12,699 nt of DNA. Origin: Planctomycetaceae bacterium (GTDB taxonomy: Bacteria; Planctomycetota; Planctomycetia; Pirellulales; Thermoguttaceae). The position numbers and the translations under genes were made by a program. Location of the stretch: contig JAIRYX010000099.1 of NCBI GenBank assembly GCA_031267635.1, positions 1 to 12,699 on the forward strand, read 5' to 3'. Shown piece after piece: positions 6,021 through 12,699 of this stretch. How positions within the stretch are numbered: the first letter of the stretch is position 1; the number at the start of each line of letters is the position of its first letter. Below the pieces are notes generated by a model. That model saw only the letters and a list, made by a program, of their open reading frames with translations. It made no database searches and was not told the DNA's origin.

Positions 6021-8303
6021 GTGACATTTCTAACCGCATCGCTGATACTTGGAGGAGTTGCCGCCGCGTTGATTCCGGTGATGTTGCATTGGATGATGCA
6101 AGGACGGCTGCAACAATACGAGTTTCCCGCACTTCGTTTCCTTCGGCGGCGTTTTGCGGACAATCAACGTCGATTTCGCTTGCGTCGTTTTGTTCTGCTG
6201 GCGTTGCGAATGTTAGTATTTCTCCTGATCGGTATTGCGCTGGCGCGTCCGGCGTTGTGGCGGCAGGGCGGCGCCGCTTTGCATTTGCCGGTTTCGCAGG
6301 AATCATTGGCTGCCGTGCTGATTTTCGACACGTCGCCTCGAATGGGTTACGTCGCCGCAAATAAAACACGCCTTGCCGAAGCCCAAGAACTGGCAACGCG
6401 GCTCTTGCGACAATTGCCGAGAGACAGTCAGGCGGCGGTGTTGAGTTCGCAACGGATTCCCGCCTCGTTTCAGGTGGATATTCTTGCGGCGCAAGAACGG
6501 ATCGACCGGCTTGCGTTGACTGCCGTCGGGCGGACGTTGCCGGAATCGATTGCCGAAGCCGCGCATTTGCTCCAACAAAAGACGGACACGGACAAACAAC
6601 AAGAGATTTATCTCTTTACAGATTTAACCGCCGCAAGCTGGACTGAAAATGCGAGCGTTTTGCTCAAAACGGCGTTGGCGGAATTGCCCGACGCCGTTTG
6701 GTATCTAATCGACGTGGGGACGCCGGAAATGAACGATACGGCATTAACGCGGGTCGCGTTGTCCGACCAAATTCTTTCGACCGAAATGCCGCTTCGGATT
6801 GAGGTGGAAATCACGCATCTCGGCAAAGCGGAATCGCGGACGGCGGAAATCTTTCTGAACAACAACGTTCGATCGGCGGCAAATGACAATCCACAAACAT
6901 TTCCGACGGTTGGTGAAGAGAAACGGGGAACGGAAACGGTTGAGTTTCCCGACGGACTTTCTCGGCGGAATATCGTGTTTCAGCTTTCCGGGCTGCCGGA
7001 AGGAATCAATCAGGGAGTCATCCGGCTCGCTTCGCGCGACGCGCTTGCCGAAAACGATGAAATCGGCTTTACGGTCGAAGTGCAGCCGCCGCCGTTATTG
7101 CTGATTGTCGCGCCGCCCAACGTTCATTCGGCATTTTTGCGGGAAGCGTTAGCTCCGTCGCGTTTTCAGCAACGCGGAAACGTTCCGTACCGGATCGACA
7201 CGTTTTCGCTTACGCAATGGGAGCGGCTTTCCTCGAAAGAGTTGGCAAAATATGAAGCGGTCTTCTTTCTTGATCCGCCGCCGATTCCGAAGACAAGCTG
7301 GCAGAAGCTGCTTCAATACGTCAATGACGGAAAAGGAGCGGCGGTCATTTTAGGAAAAAACGCCGATCCCGCAACGTTTAACAAAGACGCGGCGCAGGAA
7401 TTGCTCGGAATCACGCTGCAAATGCAGGCACGCAAGCTGGAAGGCGGCGTATGGCTGACTCTTGCGGACAAAACGCATCCGATACTCAAGCCGTTTCGAG
7501 AGATGGACGCGGCGGCAATTCCTTGGCATGCGGTTCCGGTGTTCCGTTATTGGTATGGGAACAATCCGGCTGCGGGAACGAGCGTTGCTATGTCGTATTC
7601 CGACGGGCGACCGGCGATTCTGACGCGGTCAATCGGTCAGGGAAGATCGCTTGTAATGACAACGCCGGTGTCCGACCTGCCGGCAGAAACTTCATGGAAT
7701 CAACTGCCGACTTCGCCGGAAGCGGCATGGCTGTTTGTCATGTTGAGCGACGGGATGGCGCAATTTTTGATTGGAGCCGGCGAAAAAAATCTGAATTACC
7801 AAACGGGACAAACGGCGGTGTTGCATCCGAATCTTCCGCTCTTTCCCGCCTCGTGCGTCGTGCAGCCGCCGTCAGGAAATTCGGAAGACTTTGTCCGCAT
7901 CATGACCGATTCGCTCCGCCATGTCATCGCTTATCCCGCCGCCGCGATGCCGGGAAATTACGCGGTGTTCGATAAATCCCCCAACAACGGGACGCCGTCT
8001 TTTTTGACCGGTTTTAGCGTATGTGTTCCGCCGCAAACGTGGGATTTGACGCGAATGAATGAAGAACAAATGAAATCGTTGTTCGGCGATCTTATGGAAA
8101 CGAAACGTCTCCGCGTAAAAACAAACGACGCCCGCATCACGAACGAAATCGCCCGCACCGAACCAAACGCCGTCTCGCCTCTGCATCAATTTGGCGTTTC
8201 CCGTTCCCAAAGCGGGCGCGAATTGTTCCCGCTTCTTCTCATGCTGATTCTCGTCCTGTTTCTGACAGAATACGCGGTTGCCAACCGGTTTTATCGAGAA
8301 TAA
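6021..8303 (+). CDS. BatA-like N-terminal / VWA-domain membrane protein
   Basis: This 760-aa membrane protein starts at GTG 6021, with AAAGGAGA 5 nt upstream. Residues 1-80 match the BatA (aerotolerance-type) N-terminal double-transmembrane domain: helix 5-25, the IPVMLHWMMQGRLQQYEFPALRFLRRR linker, helix 57-76, then ARPALW. Residues about 97-240 form a von Willebrand A fold with IFDTSPRM where the metal site (DxSxS) should be; Asp103 and Ser105 are kept but the second Ser is Arg107. YLFTD (197-201) supplies the later Asp. A beta-rich region follows, then a class-I-glutamine-amidotransferase-like fold from about 350 (LLLIVAPP... YEAVFFLDPPP... GKGAAVILG). A final transmembrane segment (about 734-752) lies near the C-terminus. 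Planctomycetes often carry such proteins near MoxR/Bat genes, but none are in view. It is probably co-transcribed with the AI-2E gene. Role in envelope stress or complex assembly is only an inference from the family. Confidence 0.88.
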   Translation: MTFLTASLILGGVAAALIPVMLHWMMQGRLQQYEFPALRFLRRRFADNQRRFRLRRFVLLALRMLVFLLIGIALARPALWRQGGAALHLPVSQESLAAVLIFDTSPRMGYVAANKTRLAEAQELATRLLRQLPRDSQAAVLSSQRIPASFQVDILAAQERIDRLALTAVGRTLPESIAEAAHLLQQKTDTDKQQEIYLFTDLTAASWTENASVLLKTALAELPDAVWYLIDVGTPEMNDTALTRVALSDQILSTEMPLRIEVEITHLGKAESRTAEIFLNNNVRSAANDNPQTFPTVGEEKRGTETVEFPDGLSRRNIVFQLSGLPEGINQGVIRLASRDALAENDEIGFTVEVQPPPLLLIVAPPNVHSAFLREALAPSRFQQRGNVPYRIDTFSLTQWERLSSKELAKYEAVFFLDPPPIPKTSWQKLLQYVNDGKGAAVILGKNADPATFNKDAAQELLGITLQMQARKLEGGVWLTLADKTHPILKPFREMDAAAIPWHAVPVFRYWYGNNPAAGTSVAMSYSDGRPAILTRSIGQGRSLVMTTPVSDLPAETSWNQLPTSPEAAWLFVMLSDGMAQFLIGAGEKNLNYQTGQTAVLHPNLPLFPASCVVQPPSGNSEDFVRIMTDSLRHVIAYPAAAMPGNYAVFDKSPNNGTPSFLTGFSVCVPPQTWDLTRMNEEQMKSLFGDLMETKRLRVKTNDARITNEIARTEPNAVSPLHQFGVSRSQSGRELFPLLLMLILVLFLTEYAVANRFYRE

Positions 8304-8320
8304 AAGTTTCGGAAGACAAA

Positions 8321-8338
8321 AGGGACTTCATTGTCCCT
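8321..8338 (+). terminator. Weak possible terminator after the VWA gene
   Basis: AGGGAC (8321-8326) and GTCCCT (8333-8338) form a 6-bp stem with a 6-nt loop, 17 nt after the stop codon. GTCCC can alternatively pair with the following GGGAC (8339-8343). No U-tract follows, so this is at best a weak or factor-assisted terminator. Confidence 0.3.
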
Positions 8339-8432
8339 GGGACGACTCGCTTTGGGGATGTTGGAAGGGTTTTTCGGCGTTTTACTCAAAATGCTCTTGT
8401 TTTGGGGGAGATTCTTTCGTAGGATTCGCAAA

Positions 8433-8454
8433 ATTTTGTCAATAGAGACAAAAT
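8433..8454 (+). repeat. Perfect 8-bp AT-rich hairpin upstream of the HEAT gene
   Basis: ATTTTGTC (8433-8440) and GACAAAAT (8447-8454) pair perfectly around the loop AATAGA. It lies 140 bp before the GTG of the HEAT lipoprotein gene. It could be a bidirectional terminator or an operator; nothing in the sequence decides between them. Confidence 0.4.
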
Positions 8455-8594
8455 AGTACGAAGCTCCTCAATTCCCCTTGAGATGAAAGACGTCAAATTT
8501 ATCGGTATTTTGCGTTGAAAAATGCCAAGCGACATTGCGCGGCTTTGTATGAGAGAGATATTGTTTCACGAGGGCAGTTAGGAAGGACGTCGCC

Positions 8595-11500
8595 GTGTTC
8601 GGTCAGAAACGCTTACAGACGCAAATCGCAAAAGACAGAACGCAAAATCCAAAGCGAGAAATTCAGACTTTTTCGCCGTTTTCCGCTTTCCGCGTTGCCT
8701 TTGCCGTTATCATATTGCCGCTGTGTATTGCGGGATGCCATTTAGGGGATTTTAACGTATTTTCACGTCGTCCGAAAATTTCCAGCGATCCGTTTAACGT
8801 TCCCGAAACGCGGCAAAAGACGGAACCGTTCCAAAATCCTTTGACGGAACCGGAAAGAAACCAAGACGCGGCGGAGGGAAACTGGCTTCAATCGCCCGAC
8901 GCGCCGAGCGCGGCGGATTGGTTATCCGGTTCGCATCATTCCGCTTTCAATTCGTCGGACGCTTCCGCTGTAAAACCGGATGCTTCCGCGTCCGCGATTT
9001 TTGAGCAAAACACACCGCCGTCCGACAGCGGGGAACGAACGCCGAATGACATTCGGCAAGCGTCGTATTCTCCGTCTTCTGTTTCTCCGTCTTCTGTCGG
9101 ATCGGACGAGCCGTCTCCCTCTTCGTCGCAGGGCGTTGTCAACGCGGCGTTAAATTCCCCCGTCCTCAAGCCAAAGCCAAGCAACTCTACGGCGGACGCT
9201 CAAAGGCAGGATCAGGAAAGCGTACCGCATAACAATCTCGCACCGCTTTTCCAGGATCACTGGGTTGCCAATCTTGAATTGGAACGGTACCGCAAAAGAG
9301 AAACCGCTCAAATTGATTCGTTTTGGCGGTGGCGGCATCGGGGAATTGAGGAGATTCTGATGTTGCCGCCGGAATACCAACCGGATTATCAACGTTTATT
9401 GCGGCACGAAAACGCGATTGTCCGCGCGAATGCGGCAATTATTCTCGCAAGGTCGGGAGAGGAACAAACGGGGGAAACGTTGGCGAATGGGATTCACGAC
9501 GTGTCGTTGTCGTTACCGATGCGGTGCGCGGCGGCGGAAGCGTTGGGGACGCTCAAAACGACGGCGACGGAAACGTTGGTGCAACTGTCGGACGTCTATG
9601 CGGAATACACCGATGAAAAAGGACGCCGTAAGCCGGGCGTTCCGTTGCTGTCGATTGAGTTGTTGTATGCGATTGCGGCGAAAAAGCCGGTGTCGCAAGA
9701 GCCGTGTTTTGTCCGTCCGCTGGAAAGCCGCGATCCGAAAGTGCGGCTGGCGGCGATTTCGGTCTGGCGGGATCACGCTCCGAATTTCGACGCGACGGCA
9801 ATGCGATTTGACGCAACGGCAAACGAACAGCAGCCGCAGCGTCCGGCGACAACGTTACCGGCGGCAGCGTTACCGGAAACAACGCCGTCGCCAACAACAT
9901 TATCGTCGGCAACAACAACGTTATCGCCAGCGCAGCAGACGGAAACAACATTACCTGATTGCATCCCCAAATTTTGCGGCGATCCGAACACGGCGATTCA
10001 AGAGGCGGCGATGTTGACGGTCGCGGCGTGGCGGTCGCCGGAAGCGTTACCGTGTCTTGATCTCGGATTGAGAAGTCCGATGGTTTCCGTGCGTTTGGCG
10101 GCGGTTCGCGGACTGGGGATGTTGCGGACGGCGGAGGCGGTCGCGTTATTACAACCGCTGCTGCAAGATCAATCTCCGGCAATCCGTGCGGAAACTGTTC
10201 GCGCATTCCGTCAAGCCGGTCTGCGGGAACATGCGTTGGCGGTGCAGGACGACGCGGCGTGGGAGGTGCGGAAAGCGGTTGCGGAATCGCTTGCCGAAAT
10301 CGAAAATGCACAAACAATAGCCGTCGCGAGGAAATATTTGAACGACGTAAGCCCGGCGGTTCAAGCGGCGATGTTGGAATCGTTGCGGCAGTGGCGGCGG
10401 GAAACGTCCGCGCCGTTGTTTCTGGAGGCGATGGACAGTAACATTCTGAACACGCGGCGTCTCGCGGCGGAATTGCTTACGGAATATTGGCGTCCGGCGG
10501 CGGCGTTCGCGCCAAACGACCGGACGCAAACGCGGGAAGCGAAGTATCAGGAACTTACGCGGCAATTCCAACAAGACGTTAGCTCCGGCGCGATACGGGC
10601 GGAAAATCTTTTGCCGAAACCGTCTGCGCAAGAAGACAATTCATGGCGACGCGCGAATCCGCCGCAATCCGCCGCAACCGCGAACGCCGTCGATTATTCT
10701 CGCGTGCGGGACGATTATTCTCGCGTGCGGGAGTGGCTGATACAGATCCAACAACCGACCGCGAGTCAACAACGTCAGGAAATGATTCGTCGGCTAAGCG
10801 AAATCGGACAGCCGCTTGTGCCGATGTTGGAATACGCTGTTTTCGTGGAAGGACGCGAATTGCCGGACGAATTGCTGACGGAAGTGTTGCCCGCAATGGA
10901 ACAGATATTTCTCGTCGCGGCAAAGTTGAACAATCCCAATACGTCGGCTCGCCGTTCCGCAGCGGCGGAATTGCTTGCGCAAACACGCCATGCCGAGTTT
11001 TCGCCGTTATTGTATTTTCAATTAACAGGCAATCTTGCGAGGGAAAATGACGAAATCGTGTTGTTGCGGCTTTGGGATTTTGCCGACCAACAAGCGGAGA
11101 AATTAGCGAAAGCCGACAACGAATGGCAAGGGACGGATTCCGTTTCTCACCAAGCACAAACGCAACAATCCCAACAAACGCAGCCGTTGCAGCAATCGAA
11201 AACATTCCGACCGTTTGAGAAAGCGTTGACAACCGATTCCTTGGCGCACACATCGCCGGAATTGCACCGACGCGCGTGTTTGCACATGAAAGATTACGGT
11301 CAAGCGGACGACATGGCGGCATTGTTGAACGAGATTCATCATCCGGCAACCGCAGTCAGCCGTGCGGCGTTGCAGGCGGCGGCGGCAATCGGCGGCGAGG
11401 AGTGCGCGGCGAAGGTGAAACCGCTTTTAACGCATCAACAGCCGTTAGTCGTCATGGACGCGGCGTTTGCTCTCGACCAATGGAACGATTCGGCGGGCTT

Positions 11501-11783
11501 GGATACCCTGGAACGCCTCGCCGTTTCCGGCGACAAAACGACAAAGTTGGCAATAGCGCAAGGAATACGCAAACGACGGGGTCGCAAATTCGTTCCGCTC
11601 TTGATTCAATTTCTTGACGAAACAGGCACGATTCGCCAGGAAGCTCTCGACACGTTACCGTCCATAGTCGGCAGCGACGTTGTTTCGCCGCAGGAACTCG
11701 CGTATTATTCGATACAGGAACGCGCCGAACTCTGGAAAAAATGGAACGCCGACGGCAGCGTATTTGCGAATGGCGGCTTGTAA
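8595..11783 (+). CDS. Large HEAT-repeat lipoprotein
   Basis: This 1062-aa predicted lipoprotein starts at GTG 8595, preceded by AAGGA 7 nt upstream. After a long basic N-terminus a hydrophobic segment ends in a clear lipobox (LPLCIAGC), so Cys48 should be lipidated. Residues about 60-200 are low-complexity and rich in Ser, Pro, Thr and Asp. HEAT/PBS-lyase-type repeats follow in three groups: about 256-400 (AIVRANAAIILARSGEE), 465-625 (VSVRLAAVRGLGMLRTAEAVALL; PAIRAETVRAFRQAG; WEVRKAVAESLAEI) and 889-1052 (TAVSRAALQAAAAIGGEECAAKVKPLL). They are separated by a Thr/Pro/Ala linker (about 402-454), a duplicated DYSRVR segment (699-713) and a Gln-rich linker (about 849-871). HEAT arrays are protein-binding scaffolds, so an envelope scaffold is the likely role; no catalytic motif is visible. 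The GC-rich gene produces long spurious frames on the other strand. A nested tandem array begins 27 bp after the stop. Confidence 0.88.
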   Translation: MFGQKRLQTQIAKDRTQNPKREIQTFSPFSAFRVAFAVIILPLCIAGCHLGDFNVFSRRPKISSDPFNVPETRQKTEPFQNPLTEPERNQDAAEGNWLQSPDAPSAADWLSGSHHSAFNSSDASAVKPDASASAIFEQNTPPSDSGERTPNDIRQASYSPSSVSPSSVGSDEPSPSSSQGVVNAALNSPVLKPKPSNSTADAQRQDQESVPHNNLAPLFQDHWVANLELERYRKRETAQIDSFWRWRHRGIEEILMLPPEYQPDYQRLLRHENAIVRANAAIILARSGEEQTGETLANGIHDVSLSLPMRCAAAEALGTLKTTATETLVQLSDVYAEYTDEKGRRKPGVPLLSIELLYAIAAKKPVSQEPCFVRPLESRDPKVRLAAISVWRDHAPNFDATAMRFDATANEQQPQRPATTLPAAALPETTPSPTTLSSATTTLSPAQQTETTLPDCIPKFCGDPNTAIQEAAMLTVAAWRSPEALPCLDLGLRSPMVSVRLAAVRGLGMLRTAEAVALLQPLLQDQSPAIRAETVRAFRQAGLREHALAVQDDAAWEVRKAVAESLAEIENAQTIAVARKYLNDVSPAVQAAMLESLRQWRRETSAPLFLEAMDSNILNTRRLAAELLTEYWRPAAAFAPNDRTQTREAKYQELTRQFQQDVSSGAIRAENLLPKPSAQEDNSWRRANPPQSAATANAVDYSRVRDDYSRVREWLIQIQQPTASQQRQEMIRRLSEIGQPLVPMLEYAVFVEGRELPDELLTEVLPAMEQIFLVAAKLNNPNTSARRSAAAELLAQTRHAEFSPLLYFQLTGNLARENDEIVLLRLWDFADQQAEKLAKADNEWQGTDSVSHQAQTQQSQQTQPLQQSKTFRPFEKALTTDSLAHTSPELHRRACLHMKDYGQADDMAALLNEIHHPATAVSRAALQAAAAIGGEECAAKVKPLLTHQQPLVVMDAAFALDQWNDSAGLDTLERLAVSGDKTTKLAIAQGIRKRRGRKFVPLLIQFLDETGTIRQEALDTLPSIVGSDVVSPQELAYYSIQERAELWKKWNADGSVFANGGL
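9841..9950 (+). repeat. Degenerate ACAACG/TTATCG repeats encoding a Thr/Pro/Ala linker
   Basis: Within the HEAT lipoprotein gene this stretch is made of imperfect short direct repeats (CAACAAC, GCGTTACCGG, TTATCGTCGG / TTATCGCC). It encodes a flexible linker of the type TTLPAAALPETT. It sits between the first and second HEAT groups and probably grew by slippage. Confidence 0.6.
10691..10732 (+). repeat. Perfect 21-bp tandem duplication inside the HEAT gene
   Basis: Positions 10691-10711 and 10712-10732 are identical. The duplication keeps the frame and gives DYSRVRD-DYSRVRE in the protein. No divergence between the copies suggests it is recent. The unit length equals that of the downstream array, but the sequence differs. 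Confidence 0.9.
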
Positions 11784-11809
11784 GCGAAAAACCGCTGATT
11801 ACCGGCTCC

Positions 11810-12699
11810 CCGAACGATTCGACCGGTTCCCCGAATGATTCGACCGCTTTCCCGAAAGAATTCCCCATCGCAATCCTTATTTATCAAATGATCCATTAGC
11901 AGTCGGCAAAGCGCCCGAAAGATTTGACCGATTCCCCGAACGATTCGACTGATTCCCCGAACGGTTCGACCGCTTATCCGAACGGTTTGACCGCTTATCC
12001 GAAAGACTTAACCATCGCAACCCTTATTTATCAAATGCCCCCTTAGCAGTCGGCAAAGCGCCCGAACGATTCGACTGATTCCCCGAACGATTCGACTGAT
12101 TCCCCGAACGATTCGACTGATTCCCCGAACGGTTCGACCGCTTATCCGAACGGTTTGACCGCTTCCCCGAACGACTTAACCATCGCCGCCCTTATTTATC
12201 AAATGCCCCCTTAGCAGTCGGCAAAGCGCCCGAACGATTCGACTGATTCCCCGAACGGTTCGACCGCTTATCCGAACGGTTTGACCGCTTCCCCGAACGA
12301 CTTAACCATCGCCGCCCTTATTTATCAAATGATCCATTAGCAGCCGGCAAATCGCCCGAACGATTCGACTGATTCCCCGAACGATTCGACTGATTCCCCG
12401 AACGATTCGACTGATTCCCCGAATGATTCGACCGCTTCCCCGAACGATTCGACTGATTCCCCGAATGATTCGACCGCTTATCCGAAAGACTTAACCATCG
12501 CCGCCCTTATTTATCAAATGATCCATTAGCAGCCGGCACAGCGCCCGAACGGTTTGACCGCTTCCCCGAACGGTTCGACCGATTCCCCGAACGATTCGAC
12601 TGATTCCACGAATGATTCGACCGATTATCCGAAAGACTTAACCATCGCCGCCCTTATTTATCAAATGATCCATTAGCAGCCGGCAAAGCGCCCGAACGG
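11810..12699. repeat. Nested tandem array of 21-bp units with 63-bp spacers
   Basis: The array starts 27 bp after the HEAT gene and continues past the window end. The short unit is 21 bp; translated on the plus strand it gives PNDSTDS and variants (PNGSTAY, PNGLTAS, PNDSTAS). Groups of 2, 4, 5, 3, 6 and 4 units are each followed by a conserved 63-bp spacer (11852-11914, 11999-12061, 12167-12229, 12293-12355, 12482-12544, 12629-12691). The spacer is exactly three units long and reads PKDLTIAALIYQMIH, then TAG, then QPAKR. The period between spacers is 147, 168, 126, 189 and 147 bp, always a multiple of 21. Most units contain a small dyad, CGAA-N3-TTCG. There are no indels that break the 21-bp register. 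With no start codons inside the units and a TAG in every spacer it is probably non-coding satellite DNA. Confidence 0.95.

Larger units (their letters stand above)
8304..8594. other. Intergenic region with three small hairpins
   Basis: This 291-bp gap between the VWA gene and the HEAT lipoprotein gene has no convincing reading frame and no clear promoter. It contains hairpins at 8321-8338 and 8433-8454 (listed separately) and a weak 5-bp stem CTCAA/TTGAG at 8467-8482. Confidence 0.55.

Noticed and set aside
9553..10317. Minus-strand 254-codon open frame, and others such as 10579-11349 (minus) and 9418-10017 (plus)
   Set aside because: All lie inside the HEAT lipoprotein gene, give Arg/Pro-rich low-complexity translations with no domain, and are explained by its GC-rich codon pattern.
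11741..11899. 52-codon plus-strand frame starting at an ATG inside the end of the HEAT gene and running into the first array block
   Set aside because: It has no Shine-Dalgarno beyond an A-rich stretch and depends on the chance -1 frame of the HEAT gene. The array units themselves have no start codons.
11810..12699. CRISPR array
   Set aside because: The repeating element is 21 bp and head-to-tail, the spacers are near-identical rather than unique, and no cas genes are in view.

Overview
The window looks like chromosomal DNA from a planctomycete (Planctomycetota). The best evidence is a DUF1559-type protein with a class III-like prepilin leader and a perfect H-X9-DG motif, next to a small carboxypeptidase-regulatory-like lipoprotein. 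A BatA-like N-terminal/VWA membrane protein and a very large HEAT-repeat lipoprotein fit the same phylum. Placement below phylum is not supported by the sequence alone. The first 4.7 kb is AT-rich and the right half is richer in G+C.

Layout. Positions 1-985 hold decayed DNA: an IS630-family transposase remnant that keeps its N-terminal helix-turn-helix region and the middle catalytic Asp but has lost the rest, followed by a fragment resembling the start of a SET domain. Three genes then lie on the minus strand, in transcriptional order: the DUF1559 protein (4233-3016), the lipoprotein (2935-2453) and a Tat-exported metallophosphoesterase (2296-986). A terminator hairpin separates the first two. 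A long near-perfect palindrome overlapping a candidate promoter precedes the third. A divergent control region (4326-4748) carries two good sigma70-like promoters facing opposite ways. The plus strand has an AI-2E family transporter, a BatA/VWA membrane protein 39 bp further on, and, after a 291-bp gap, the HEAT-repeat lipoprotein. The last 0.9 kb is a nested tandem array that runs off the window.

Two observations stand out. First, the DUF1559 gene has a well-formed promoter, Shine-Dalgarno site and ATG (4325) that lead into a run of 12 G and then out of frame. One extra G, or two fewer, would join that start to the prepilin frame, and a small stem-loop lies 5 nt after the run. This is what a phase-variable gene or a -1 frameshift site looks like, though a homopolymer sequencing error would look the same. 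Second, the terminal array is built from 21-bp units and exact 63-bp (3 x 21) spacers. Consecutive spacers lie 147, 168, 126, 189 and 147 bp apart, all whole multiples of 21, so the array keeps one register (two DNA helical turns, or seven codons) throughout.

The DUF1559 protein, lipoprotein, phosphoesterase and HEAT lipoprotein are all predicted to be exported, and the AI-2E and VWA proteins are predicted to be in the membrane. The window is therefore mainly a cell-envelope region, but no shared pathway can be shown from sequence alone.
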